Shown in pieces: positions 1 to 8,551 of a DNA stretch of 36,735 bases. The stretch covers positions 1-36,735 of the forward strand of contig JADIMO010000100.1 in assembly GCA_017694755.1 (NCBI GenBank), in the 5' to 3' direction. The DNA is from Candidatus Cryptobacteroides merdavium (GTDB lineage: Bacteria; Bacteroidota; Bacteroidia; Bacteroidales; UBA932). A program made the position numbers and the translations under genes. The stretch's first letter is position 1. Each line of letters begins with the position of its first letter. The notes beneath the pieces are model-generated. The model had not been told where the DNA came from. It did no database searches and saw only the letters and a list, made by a program, of their open reading frames with translations.

Positions 1-1836
1 ATCCGTGAAATCCCGAGGCTCGGCATCCCGCGCATCCGCATGGCAGACGGTCCGCAGGGCGTGAGGAATGATACCAAAAGCACGATGTACCCTTGCGGTG
101 CGGCTACTGCGGCCACATGGAACAGGGAGCTTGCCTATGCTTACGGAAAGTCTCTCGGGAACGATGCCCGTGCCCGCGGCGTACATATCATGCTCGGACC
201 GGGGGTGAACATCTACCGTTTCCCGAAGTGCGGAAGGAGTTTCGAGTATTACGGTGAGGACCCCTATCTGACTTCCGAGACTGCCGTGGCATATATTGAG
301 GGAATGCAGTCGGCCGGGGTGATGTCGACTATCAAGCATTTCTGCGGGAACAACCAGGAATATAACCGCAACAACGGCTCTTCCGACATAGACGAGCGTA
401 CCCTGAACGAAATCTATCTCCCGGCTTTCCGCAAGGCTGTGCAGGTGGCCCATACGGGCGCCGTGATGTCGAGCTACAATTTGGTGAACGGACTGCACAC
501 GACTGAGAACAAGGCTCTTATCAAAGACTTGCTTCGAGACGAATGGGGTTTCGAAGGCATTTTCATGTCGGACTGGACGGCTACCTATTCATCCATCTGC
601 GCCGCCAACAACGGACTGGACCTTGAGATGTCTTGGGGCCAGTTCATGAATCCGAATACTCTCGGCAAGGCCATAGAGACAGGTACCGTGACGGAAAAGA
701 CCATCGATGAGAAATGCCAGCATATACTCCAGACTCTCATAGAGTTTGGCTTCCTGGACCGTGAGCAGAAGGTCGCTTCCATTCCGGAGGACAATCCTGA
801 GTCGGACCTGACGGCGCTGAATGTGGCGCGTGAGGCCATTGTCCTGCTCGAGAACGAGGACAATTTCCTACCATTTTCGAATAAGGTGAAAAAAGTAATG
901 GTTACGGGTCCGAATTCGGGCAATATCCCTACGGGCGGCGGCAGCGGCTTCGTTGAGCCGTTTCATACCATATCCGTGACGGAAGGCGTAGGTGAGTTTT
1001 ACAAGTCCGCGGATGATGCGGCCAAGGCCGATGCCGTGATATATTGTGCCGGGTTCAATCATCATTTGGAGGGAGAGGGCTTCGACAGGCCGTTTGAATT
1101 GCCGGAGGTACAGATAGCTGAAATAGACTCCCTTGCCGCGATAAATCCGAATCTGGTGGTAGTGGTCAATGCCGGCGGCGGGGTGGATTTCAATCCGGTT
1201 CTGGCCAAGGCGAAAGCTGTGCTCATGGCATGGTATCCGGGTCAGGCTGGCGGCAAGGCTATAGCCGAGATTCTTGCAGGCAAGGTCAATCCGAGCGGTC
1301 GTCTACCGATTACGATAGAGCGCCGGTTGGAGGATAATCCTGTGTATTACAATTATTATTGCAATACCGAGAGGCTCTGGAACAGCCCTGAACGCGTGAC
1401 CTATTTCGAAGGTGTATTCGTGGGCTACCGTGGCTATGACCGCTCCGACGTCGAGCCTTTGTTTCCGTTCGGCTATGGCCTGTCCTACACCGATTTCCAG
1501 TTCTCGGACATAATGGCCGAGAAACTTTCCGACGGCAGGGTGCGGGTGACCGCTTCCGTGAAGAATACCGGGAAGCGTGCAGGAGCCGAGGTGGTGCAAC
1601 TTTATGTCAATGATGAGAAGGCAAGTGTTCCGCGTCCTGAAAAGGAACTGAAGGGCTATGAAAAGGTTTATCTCGAGCCCGGCGAGTCCAAGAGTGTCGA
1701 GTTCATCCTTGATTCCGAGGCCTTTGCATATTATGACATGGACCTCCATCGTTTCACTGTCGAGCCTGGTATCTTCAACATCTTGCTCGGCGCTTCCTCC
1801 CGCGACATCCGTCTGACCACATCAGTGACGCTATAA
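1..1836 (+). CDS. Glycoside hydrolase family 3 beta-glycosidase, 5' truncated by window
   Basis: The frame is open from base 1, and the residues before the first internal ATG (position 40) already read as GH3 (IPRLGIPRIRMADGPQGVR), so the true start lies upstream. Visible GH3 features are the TIKHFCGNNQE substrate-site Lys-His, the nucleophile motif MSDW (Asp codon 571-573), an EGEGFDRP segment of the C-terminal alpha/beta domain where the acid/base residue usually lies, and a final fibronectin-III-like domain (NTGKRAGAEVVQLYV). Such enzymes release terminal sugars, often beta-glucosyl or xylosyl, from oligosaccharides, usually in the periplasm of Bacteroidota. The neighbouring sulfatase genes suggest a polysaccharide-utilisation cluster. 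The exact substrate cannot be told, and the signal peptide is outside the window. Confidence 0.93.
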   Translation: MREIPRLGIPRIRMADGPQGVRNDTKSTMYPCGAATAATWNRELAYAYGKSLGNDARARGVHIMLGPGVNIYRFPKCGRSFEYYGEDPYLTSETAVAYIEGMQSAGVMSTIKHFCGNNQEYNRNNGSSDIDERTLNEIYLPAFRKAVQVAHTGAVMSSYNLVNGLHTTENKALIKDLLRDEWGFEGIFMSDWTATYSSICAANNGLDLEMSWGQFMNPNTLGKAIETGTVTEKTIDEKCQHILQTLIEFGFLDREQKVASIPEDNPESDLTALNVAREAIVLLENEDNFLPFSNKVKKVMVTGPNSGNIPTGGGSGFVEPFHTISVTEGVGEFYKSADDAAKADAVIYCAGFNHHLEGEGFDRPFELPEVQIAEIDSLAAINPNLVVVVNAGGGVDFNPVLAKAKAVLMAWYPGQAGGKAIAEILAGKVNPSGRLPITIERRLEDNPVYYNYYCNTERLWNSPERVTYFEGVFVGYRGYDRSDVEPLFPFGYGLSYTDFQFSDIMAEKLSDGRVRVTASVKNTGKRAGAEVVQLYVNDEKASVPRPEKELKGYEKVYLEPGESKSVEFILDSEAFAYYDMDLHRFTVEPGIFNILLGASSRDIRLTTSVTL

Positions 1837-1848
1837 CGTCACTGATGT
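1819..1848 (+). terminator. Perfect 12-bp hairpin spanning the GH3 stop codon
   Basis: ACATCAGTGACG (1819-1830) and CGTCACTGATGT (1837-1848) are exact inverted repeats around a 6-nt loop holding the TAA stop. No strong T-tract follows, so a factor-assisted terminator or 3'-end stabiliser is as likely as a classic intrinsic terminator. Confidence 0.55.
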
Positions 1849-1857
1849 CTTGGCCTC

Positions 1858-2336
1858 TTATATTATCAATGTAATGTCCCGCATTGTGCGGACCTTCTCC
1901 GTATCTACAAGGCGGATGACGGGATCCTCGCGCAGGCAGTCCATCAGGACAGGCTCATCTTCCATAAGCACAGACTTCGGAGTGATGTCCGGCGGATTGG
2001 CATTGAACATGATTATCGAGTAGCCGTATGTGAAGAAAGATGTGTTTTCGGCGGCATTTCCCATGTACGAGTCCTGGATTGCAGGCTTATATTGCTTCAG
2101 CGCAGGCGTCATATGAAAGACATGGGGAATCCGCCGTAATTTTCATGCTCGAGGCATTCCCTGAATTTCTTGTCGAAATATTTGAGATTGCCTCCGTCAC
2201 TCATGAGAATGCATCCATGATGGACAACCTTTTCATCATTCCCTTTCGCCCATGACCATATCGCCATCATGGACCGCTTTCTGAAGGCATCCTTCAGCGA
2301 AAGCATGCTCATTTCTCTCTCCGGCCCTCTCCGCAA
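1858..2336 (-). pseudogene. Two overlapping small minus-strand ORFs, unknown and doubtful
   Basis: On the minus strand a 75-codon frame (2336 to 2109) meets an 84-codon frame (2112 to 1858) through an ATGA overlap. They could be a translationally coupled pair, one frameshifted gene, or chance. I recognise no domain in either product. The first carries a ...DGGNLKYFDKKF... stretch and the second starts TPALKQYKPAIQDSY. The right-hand part overlaps, on the opposite strand, a stretch that resembles the end of recO, which argues that at least the 75-codon frame may be a shadow. The whole interval 1850-2600 looks like decayed sequence between two catabolic genes. Confidence 0.2.
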
Positions 2337-2433
2337 TGCCCTGGCCGAAGAGATTCTCCGTTATATCGAATATCATATCGAGTCTTCCCTCAATGTCAAT
2401 TCACTCCGCGTCCTGCGGGAGCTTTTCGGGTGA
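2221..2433 (+). pseudogene. Possible 3' remnant of recO (DNA repair protein)
   Basis: The plus-strand frame from 2221, just after a TGA at 2218-2220, to TGA 2431-2433 encodes about 70 residues with no convincing start. Its C-terminal half (PLRNALAEEILRYIEYHIES..., then SLRVLRELFG at the end) matches, from memory, the C-terminal pattern of RecO: an RN...Y..H helix and a final SL-VLRELF. Only the last quarter of a RecO-length protein would be present, and nothing RecO-like precedes it, so it would be a non-functional fragment left by rearrangement. The resemblance is by eye only. Confidence 0.4.
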
Positions 2434-2469
2434 CGGACTGCCTGTCTGACATTGGTATTCTTTTTCTGG

Positions 2470-2502
2470 TTGGGTAAAATCGGAAGTTTTTGCTTATTTT
2501 TG
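2470..2502 (+). promoter_or_regulatory. Candidate Bacteroidota promoter for the sulfatase gene
   Basis: A perfect -7 box TATTTTTG (2495-2502; consensus TAnnTTTG) lies 21 nt after TTGG (2470-2473), a three-of-four match to the -33 TTTG box. It sits about 100 nt before the sulfatase ATG at 2602, implying a leader of roughly 90 nt. I see no riboswitch or clear operator in the leader. Confidence 0.5.
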
Positions 2503-2601
2503 TTGCCGTTGCATATGTCATGCGGTCCGCGTCTGAAATCAGCAGGCCGATGATACCGACAATCATGTGTCTATCTGTTTGACTTGATTTAATGTCTTGT
2601 T

Positions 2602-4038
2602 ATGAAGAGGTTTCTTGCAATGGGGATTGCAGCCCTGCCGATATGTTCATGTACGGAAAAGGCTCCGGAAAAGCCCAACATCATCTTCATTCTGGCCGAC
2701 GACCTCGGATACGGAGATCTGGGCTGCATGGGTCAGGAGCGCTTCAGCACGCCCAACATTGACAGTCTTGCATCGGAAGGCATCCTGTTTACGCGCCATT
2801 ATGCAGGCTCTTCCGTGAGTGCCCCGTCGCGGTCATCGCTTATTACGGGCCTCCATACCGGCCACACTCCGATACGTGGAAACAAGGAGCTTCCTGACGA
2901 GGGGCAGTATCCTCTGCCCGGGGACACCTACAACATCTTCCGTCTTGTCAAGACGCACGGGTATTCCACGGGAGTCTTCGGAAAATGGGGTCTTGGAGGT
3001 CCCGGTACGGAAGGCGCTCCGGAAAGGCAGGGGGTGGATGAGTTCTACGGCTACAACTGCCAGCGTCTTGCGCATAACTATTATCCCCGCCACCTGTGGC
3101 ACAACGGTGAGAAGGTTGTGCTTGAAGGGAACCGTGGCCGTGGCGAGGGGGATTATGCTCCGGCCCTGATCCACCGTCAGGCCCTTGACTTCATCCGGAC
3201 GCATAAGGACGGTCCGTTTCTCATGATGTACACGAGTATCCTCCCGCATGCTGAACTCAGGTTGCCGGAGGAAGAGATAGCCAGGTATGCAGGGAAACTT
3301 GAGCCGGAGACAGTCTATCATGGCACAGACGAAGGTCCCTATTACAAGAATGGCGGCTACGGTTCCCAGGAGCATCCCCATGCGGCCTTTGCAGCGATGG
3401 TGAGCGTGCTTGACCGGCAGGTAGGAGAACTGATGAAGGCCTTGGAGGAGACAGGGCAGGCGGACAACACGATAGTGATATTTACCTCTGACAACGGTCC
3501 TCACATTGAAGGCGGAGCAGATCCGGAGTATTTCAACAGCAACGGAGGTCTCCGTGGCATCAAGCGCGACCTGTATGAGGGCGGAATCCGTGTGCCGATG
3601 ATAGTCAGGTGGCCCGGCCATATAGAGCCCGGCCGTGTCACGGATCATGTCTCGGCCTTCTGGGACTTCATGCCGACCGTGGCTGACATTCTCGACATGA
3701 CACTTCCGTATGATACGGACGGCATCTCATACCTTCCGACACTGCTCGGCAGGGGGGAGCAGCCCGGGCATGAATATCTCTATTGGGAATTCCATGAGAA
3801 CGGCGGCCGTCAGGCCATACTCAAAGGAGACTGGAAAGGGATAGTCTACGATGTGACTGGCGGCGGCAATATGCAGTTGTACAATCTTGCAGAGGATCCT
3901 TCCGAAGAATATGACCTTGCCTGCTCATATCCTGCCAAGGCTGAAATGCTCAGGGAAATGATGGATGCATCACGGACGGAATCTGATCTGTTCAAATTCG
4001 GTTCGGTTGCGTACGATGGGGACAAGAACAGAAAATAA
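2602..4038 (+). CDS. S1-family sulfatase, serine-type, probable lipoprotein
   Basis: This 478-residue sulfatase would hydrolyse sulfate esters on glycans. The start at 2602 gives a short signal peptide ending in ICSC, a plausible lipobox, so the enzyme is probably anchored at the cell envelope. The Asp-Asp metal site is ILADDLGYGD (D33-D34). The formylglycine motif is S73-A-P-S-R77, the serine version converted by the radical-SAM maturase anSME, as is usual in gut Bacteroidota. A GKWGLG lysine segment (K128) and a TSDNGP metal site (D297-N298) follow, so the catalytic set looks complete. The substrate is not inferable from sequence alone. The next gene starts 9 nt downstream, so they are probably co-transcribed. 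Confidence 0.93.
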   Translation: MKRFLAMGIAALPICSCTEKAPEKPNIIFILADDLGYGDLGCMGQERFSTPNIDSLASEGILFTRHYAGSSVSAPSRSSLITGLHTGHTPIRGNKELPDEGQYPLPGDTYNIFRLVKTHGYSTGVFGKWGLGGPGTEGAPERQGVDEFYGYNCQRLAHNYYPRHLWHNGEKVVLEGNRGRGEGDYAPALIHRQALDFIRTHKDGPFLMMYTSILPHAELRLPEEEIARYAGKLEPETVYHGTDEGPYYKNGGYGSQEHPHAAFAAMVSVLDRQVGELMKALEETGQADNTIVIFTSDNGPHIEGGADPEYFNSNGGLRGIKRDLYEGGIRVPMIVRWPGHIEPGRVTDHVSAFWDFMPTVADILDMTLPYDTDGISYLPTLLGRGEQPGHEYLYWEFHENGGRQAILKGDWKGIVYDVTGGGNMQLYNLAEDPSEEYDLACSYPAKAEMLREMMDASRTESDLFKFGSVAYDGDKNRK

Positions 4039-4047
4039 CACTGGAAC

Positions 4048-6349
4048 ATGATGAATAACAGTAATTTTAAACGGCTTGATGCTTGCCGCGGGCCTTCTGC
4101 CTTCGGCAGCAGGACATTCAGCCGACAGGCAGGCATCGCCCAATTTTGTCTTTTTCATGGCAGAGGATCTCACAAGCCAGAGTTTTGCCATGTTCAACGG
4201 CGGCAACGGGGCATTGACTCCTAATCTGGAACGTATGGCGGAACATGGGGTCACGTTTGTCAATGCATATTCGAATGCCCCCGTCAGCTCTGCCGCACGA
4301 TCTATTCTCATTACGGGCATGTATGCCCCTTCGTGGGGATTGTCCTGACACCGGAAACATGTGCAGGTGGCCTTGCCGGAAGACATAAGGCTTTTCCCAT
4401 GGTATCTGAGAGAAGCCGGTTATTACACATGCAATGCCTCCAAGACTGACTATAACTGCGTCATGGACAAGGGAGCATGGGACTCCGTAAAAGGAAATAT
4501 GGGTGACTGGAGGAAAAGACTGGAGGAAGGCTCTGAAGATACTCCTTTCTTCCATTGCTTCACATCCACCACAAGCCATGAGAGTTCACTCCAGTTTCAG
4601 GAGGGTGATGTCTGTACGGCGGGGACGCAATATGATCCCGCTGATGTGGTGCTCCGTCCGTATCATCCGGATACGGAGACATTCAGATATACATATGCAA
4701 GACATTACGACAGAATTGCAGATATAGACAGGGAGCTTGGCCGGATGATTGCCATGCTTGAAGAGGACGGGCTTCTTGATGACACATTCATCTTCTTCAT
4801 GGGGGACAACGGAGGATGCCTTCCGTTTTCCAAAGGCTATACCGGTGAGGCCGGACTGAATGTGCCTCTTGTGGTCTATGTCCCTGAAAACTGGAAAGAC
4901 CTTGCCCCGTTCAGTTATGGCGAAAGAGCCGGATGTTTCGTTGATTTTCTTGATCTTGCCCCGACCTTGCTCAATCTTGCGGGAGTGGATCTCCCGGCTC
5001 ATCTTGACGGAGAGCCTTTCATGGGGACAGGTGTCAGTGCCCGGGATCTGCGCAAAAAGGATGAAGTGTATTGCTATGGGGACCGTTTCGACGAACTCTA
5101 TGCAATGAACAGGACTGTCCGCAAGGGCAATTTCAAGTATTCGAGAAATTTTTTCCCGCATCATTCCAAATCCCTGTTCTGCAGTTACAGATACAGGCAG
5201 GCTGCTTTCCGTGAATGGAAAGAACTTCCCCTTCTTGAAGATGAGGATCCTGTCGTGAGGATGCAGGCTGCATCATTCCTGGCTATGACGAAAGGAAAGA
5301 ATCCGGGACCTGTTCTGAAGTCCGCCCTTGCGGAGGCTGCGAACCAGTCAGCCGCCCTCATGATTCTCAATGAGGCTGCCTTCCTGCATGAATACAATCC
5401 CGCATGGGACCTCTCGGTCAAGAAGTCGGATGTACTGAATTTTTCTAAATCCGGAGGTGAGCGCCTTTCTTTCCTTGACAAGGACTTTGCTCATGCCCAG
5501 GTTTCTGAAAAGCCTGAAGTCAGGGTATTCTCCATGCCGCTTGAATATGTCGGAGACCCCGGTTCGAACGGTATCGTCCTTCCTGAGGAAAAGATGGACA
5601 ACGGGGCATACAGAAATGTCACCAAGGCTGAAATGACAGTATATCTGCCGGAAAGCAGCCGTCCCGTCCCTTGTATCCTGCTGTTTCCGGGAGGTGGCTA
5701 TGACAATGTACAGGTGGCCAATGCCGGCACAAAGGCCGCGGAATACCTCACAGCCCACGGCATAGCCGCCGTCGTGGTCAAATACAGGCAGCCGAACGGC
5801 CACCGGATGATCCCCATCATGGACGGACAGCAGGCCATAAGGATGGTGCGCCGTTCCGCTTCAGAGTGGAACATCATCCCGGACAAGATCGGCATCTGCG
5901 GCTCGTCTGCCGGCGGGCATCTTGTTTCCATGCTTGCCGTCCATACCGAGCCTGCCCGTCCTGATTCCCCTCGTGAACTGGAACATTATACCTCCCGTCC
6001 CGATTTCCTGATTCTGCTCAAGGCCGCGATCTGCTGGAGCAAAGGAAACACCATGAGGAACATACATGGCCCGGAACCTTCGGAAGAAACCGTCTTCTAC
6101 TGCAATGCCCTGAATCATATCACGGCAGATCATATGCCCACTTTCATAGCCCATTGCTATGATGATCCTGCCGCCCCTTCAAAGTATACCGTACAGTATT
6201 TCCTGAAACTTCAGGAACTTGGCATCCCCGCCGAACTCCATGTCTATGAAAGCGGCGGTCACGGCATAGGCTGGTCCCCGAAGAACAGCCGCCCTATGGA
6301 TTCATGGAAGGACGCCCTTCTGAAGTGGCGCTACTTGTGGCCGGAATAG
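4048..6349 (+). pseudogene. Sulfatase-acetylesterase fusion interrupted by an in-frame TGA
   Basis: The N-terminal sulfatase half (metal motif FFMAEDLTS, formylglycine-type site SSAAR, then ITGMYAP) stops at TGA 4346-4348. The same frame resumes at once (HRKHVQVALPEDIRLFPWYLREAGYY) and runs to TAG 6347-6349, with GTG 4361 the first start codon after the stop. The downstream 662 residues hold the rest of the sulfatase (KTDYN, FFMGDNGG), a short HEAT-like stretch and an alpha/beta-hydrolase domain from about residue 420, with G514-SSAGG nucleophile (Ser516), YDDP and GGHGIG for Asp and His. That domain resembles carbohydrate acetylesterases. The 5' end may also be shifted: ATG 4048 leads in a different frame from the signal-peptide-like MLAAGLLPSAAG beginning at 4079, across an A/T run. 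The intact ancestor would remove sulfate and acetyl groups from one glycan; the esterase half could still be made from 4361. Confidence 0.8.
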
Positions 6350-6440
6350 CCTTTTGTGTCGGTTACGTGGAATTTTTCTTGGCTGTTTGTAAAATACGTT
6401 TTATATACAAGAGGGTGAGTTTTTCATCCTCTTTTTTTTC

Positions 6441-6456
6441 ATGCCCGGCTGGGCAT
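6441..6456 (+). terminator. Short hairpin after the sulfatase-esterase gene
   Basis: ATGCCC-GGCT-GGGCAT (6441-6456) is a perfect 6-bp stem with a 4-nt loop, followed by AATTTT and preceded by a run of eight T. It would separate the catabolic cluster from the recombinase gene starting at 6504. The rest of the 154-nt gap holds a TACGTTTT box (6395-6402), one base from the -7 consensus but without a well-spaced -33 box, so I do not call it a promoter. Confidence 0.45.
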
Positions 6457-6503
6457 AATTTTCAACGGCATGCACGAAATCCGACATAATAAAATCATTT
6501 AAG

Positions 6504-7703
6504 ATGGATTCAATAAGATTGAAATTCAAAGCACCGGCGGTGCGGAGCAGGGAGGGTGTGCTGGTTTATCAGATCATTCATGACCGGGCCGTCCGCAGTA
6601 TCGCCACAAGTCATCGCATATTTGAGAAAGAATGGGATGACAGGGAACAGACGGTAATCATTCCGGATATGATTCATTTGCGCTATGAACGGCTCAATTC
6701 CATACGGAGTGACATAGCCTGGGAAATGAAATGTTTTGATGTTCTTGCGCAACGCTTTGGAGAGAAGTCCCATACGGTGGATGATATCGCCGATGCATTT
6801 CTTCTGGCTACGGCCGGGGGCAAAGGCGTGTTTGAGTATCTGCGTGACAGGATACTGCATCTCAGACATTTGGGCCGATATCGCTGCAGTGAAACCATGG
6901 AATCGACATTGCGTAGCTTCATGCGTTTCCGGGGCGGGCTTGACATCACTTTCCGGAGACTCACCAAGGATGTGGTCGAACAGTATGAGGCATATCTCAA
7001 GTCCAGGGGGCTGACCCGCAATACAAGTTCATTCTATATGCGCAATTTCCGGGCAGCGTATAATTCTGCGGTTGATGAGGACCTTACTGTAGACAACCAT
7101 CCGTTCAGGAACGTGTATACGGGTGTGGACAGGACTTCCAAAAGGGCGATTGCAATCAGTGACATCCGGCGGCTGAAGGCATTGGACCTGAGGCGTCATC
7201 CGTCCTTGGAGTTTGCCAGGGACATGTTGCTTTTCAGCTTCTATACCAGGGGCATGAGCTTCGTGGACATGGCCTATCTCAGGAAAAAGGACATGACAAA
7301 CGGGTACATTACCTATCGGCGCAAGAAGACAGGACGGCGGCTGACAATGGAGAGTACAGGTGAAGTCCAGGCTATTGTTGCCAAATACGGGAGCAGGACG
7401 CAATATCTCCTGCCCATCATCACTTCTGAAGACGGGAACGAAAGGCGACAGTACAAGAGCCAGCTGATGCGTGTCAACAGGCTCCTGAAAAAGGTGGGGG
7501 AAATGGCCGGACTGACAATTCCCCTGTCCACATATGTCATGAGGCATGCATGGGCGACGATTGCCCGCGACAAGGGCATAGAGCTGTCCGTCATAAGCGC
7601 CGGGCTCGGACATGACAACGAAGCCACCACACGGATATATCTTGATTCTATCAGGGCAGTGAAAGTGGACAGGGCACATCGTGCCATTCTTGATGATTTA
7701 TAG
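6504..7703 (+). CDS. Tyrosine site-specific recombinase (integrase), probable inverter of the adjacent promoter
   Basis: This 399-residue protein has the Bacteroidota integrase layout: an N-terminal SAM-like DNA-binding region, core-binding helices (about 105-205) and a catalytic domain. The catalytic residues visible are R249 (FYTRGMS), the Lys of YRRKKTGR (about 274), Y344-V-M-R347-H348 (Tyr replacing the first His of HxxR, which is common in this group), H370 (GLGH) and nucleophile Y379 (TRIYLDS). The set is complete, so the enzyme should be active. Its stop is only 45 nt before the first of two inverted repeats (7749-7768, 7928-7947). Recombinases encoded beside invertible promoters in Bacteroides often act on the neighbouring repeats, so local DNA inversion is the most likely job. 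It could instead serve a distant site. Confidence 0.93.
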   Translation: MDSIRLKFKAPAVRSREGVLVYQIIHDRAVRSIATSHRIFEKEWDDREQTVIIPDMIHLRYERLNSIRSDIAWEMKCFDVLAQRFGEKSHTVDDIADAFLLATAGGKGVFEYLRDRILHLRHLGRYRCSETMESTLRSFMRFRGGLDITFRRLTKDVVEQYEAYLKSRGLTRNTSSFYMRNFRAAYNSAVDEDLTVDNHPFRNVYTGVDRTSKRAIAISDIRRLKALDLRRHPSLEFARDMLLFSFYTRGMSFVDMAYLRKKDMTNGYITYRRKKTGRRLTMESTGEVQAIVAKYGSRTQYLLPIITSEDGNERRQYKSQLMRVNRLLKKVGEMAGLTIPLSTYVMRHAWATIARDKGIELSVISAGLGHDNEATTRIYLDSIRAVKVDRAHRAILDDL

Positions 7704-7748
7704 ATACTTGCAGATGATATGAACAGCATCTGACCTGAACGGAAGTGT

Positions 7749-7768
7749 GTATCTCTATGGTAGAGATA
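7749..7768 (+). repeat. Left inverted repeat of the invertible segment
   Basis: GTATCTCTATGGTAGAGATA is identical to the reverse complement of 7928-7947. The unit is itself palindromic (10-bp arms around TGG, 7748-7770), as expected for a recombinase core site with two facing binding elements and a short crossover region. Confidence 0.9.
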
Positions 7769-7781
7769 CAATACATCAGCG

Positions 7782-7813
7782 CAAAAATACGCAAAAAAGT
7801 TTAACTAACCGAA
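7782..7813 (-). promoter_or_regulatory. Minus-strand promoter inside the invertible segment
   Basis: The minus strand carries TATTTTTG (7789 to 7782), a perfect Bacteroidota -7 box. TTCG (7813 to 7810), three of four bases of TTTG, lies 20 nt upstream. Transcription would leave leftward near 7775, cross the left repeat and run antisense to the integrase gene. In the flipped state it would fire into the UpxY-like gene. Confidence 0.62.
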
Positions 7814-7927
7814 TTTATCCGATTTTTTTATAGACCTGTTATCTGATATGACCTGCCGCTGATTATTGCAAAAAAAAGACTGACCTGATGCTTTGTGTCT
7901 GTCATACAGACAATTGCTGCAAGTGTA

Positions 7928-7947
7928 TATCTCTACCATAGAGATAC
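7928..7947 (-). repeat. Right inverted repeat of the invertible segment
   Basis: This is the second copy of the 20-bp repeat in opposite orientation; on the plus strand it reads TATCTCTA-CCA-TAGAGATA plus C. It ends 5 nt before the ATG at 7953, so in an ON transcript the palindrome could fold as a hairpin immediately upstream of the start codon. Confidence 0.9.
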
Positions 7948-7952
7948 GCAGC

Positions 7953-8531
7953 ATGAAAATGGAATCTCAATGTGTCAAACCTGAAGGGAAAACGGTAGCC
8001 GATGGGACTATCGGCCGCGGAGCGCATCCTAAAGGCTGGTATGTGGCTCAGGTTCACATGAAGTGCGAAAAAAAGTCGGCGCAGAGGCTGGAGGCACTCG
8101 GGTATGAGACATTTGTTCCGGTACAGAGCGAGATTCATCAATGGTCGGACAGAAAAAAGAAGATAGACCGGATAGTGATACCGCTTTCTGTCTTTGTCCG
8201 GTCAGATGAGGTGGCGGTAAGAGTGGTTGAAAGGCAGCCTTTTGTGTATCGGTTGCTGTGCGCACCGGGTGAAAGCAGGCCTGCGAGGATACCTGATGAC
8301 CAGATTGAACGTTTCAGATTCATGCTGGGGAACTGTGATTCAGAAGTGACCGTCGAGGCTCTTGAGGTAAAGAAAGGAGACGCCGTCAGGATTGTCAGGG
8401 GGCGGCTCAGGGGACTGGAAGGGTTCATTACGGAAGCGGAAGACTCAAAGCCAAAGGTTTCCATTGTCATAGACCACATAGGATGTGCCAGCGTCAGGAT
8501 AGACAAGAGTGACCTGGAAATCATCAAATAA
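7953..8531 (+). CDS. upxY: UpxY-family NusG-like transcription antiterminator
   Basis: This 192-residue NusG paralogue would bind elongating RNA polymerase and let it read through termination signals in its own long operon. An N-terminal NGN-like domain begins at KGWYVAQVHMKCEKKSAQRLEALGY with a VPVQSEIHQWSDRKKK segment. A KOW-like domain follows (VKKGDAVRIVRGRLRGLEGF). The frame is open upstream to TTG 7893, but that codon lies inside the invertible segment. ATG 7953 (or 7959), just outside the right repeat, is the better start because the protein then stays the same in both orientations. UpxY genes normally head capsule loci; here a T6SS follows 20 nt after the stop. No UpxZ partner is seen. 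Confidence 0.9.
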   Translation: MKMESQCVKPEGKTVADGTIGRGAHPKGWYVAQVHMKCEKKSAQRLEALGYETFVPVQSEIHQWSDRKKKIDRIVIPLSVFVRSDEVAVRVVERQPFVYRLLCAPGESRPARIPDDQIERFRFMLGNCDSEVTVEALEVKKGDAVRIVRGRLRGLEGFITEAEDSKPKVSIVIDHIGCASVRIDKSDLEIIK

Positions 8532-8551
8532 TCATCCTTCTTCAGGGCGAT

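Larger units (their letters stand above)
7749..7947. promoter_or_regulatory. Predicted invertible promoter segment, OFF orientation toward the T6SS operon
   Basis: Exact 20-bp inverted repeats enclose 159 bp (7769-7927) that contain no gene. On scanning both strands for TTTG/TAnnTTTG boxes the only good promoter lies on the minus strand, near the left repeat, facing the integrase. Inversion would move its -7 box to about 7907-7914 on the plus strand, 39 nt before the ATG at 7953, with the right repeat in the leader. The arrangement of recombinase gene, inverted repeats, promoter and UpxY-type gene is the one known for phase-variable capsule loci of Bacteroides. Here the genes controlled would be a T6SS. 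Inversion itself is inferred, not seen. Confidence 0.82.

Noticed and set aside
2833..3648. 271-codon minus-strand frame
   Set aside because: It lies entirely antisense to a sulfatase with all catalytic motifs; no domain of its own.
6504..7703. Integrase as marker of an integrated conjugative element carrying the T6SS
   Set aside because: No attachment-site duplication, tRNA or conjugation gene is visible, and the adjacent inverted repeats explain the recombinase better; an element with ends outside the window cannot be excluded.
7893..7952. TTG 7893 as start of the UpxY-like protein
   Set aside because: The 20 extra codons lie inside the invertible segment and across the right repeat, would change on inversion, and look unlike NusG-family N termini; ATG 7953 is preferred.
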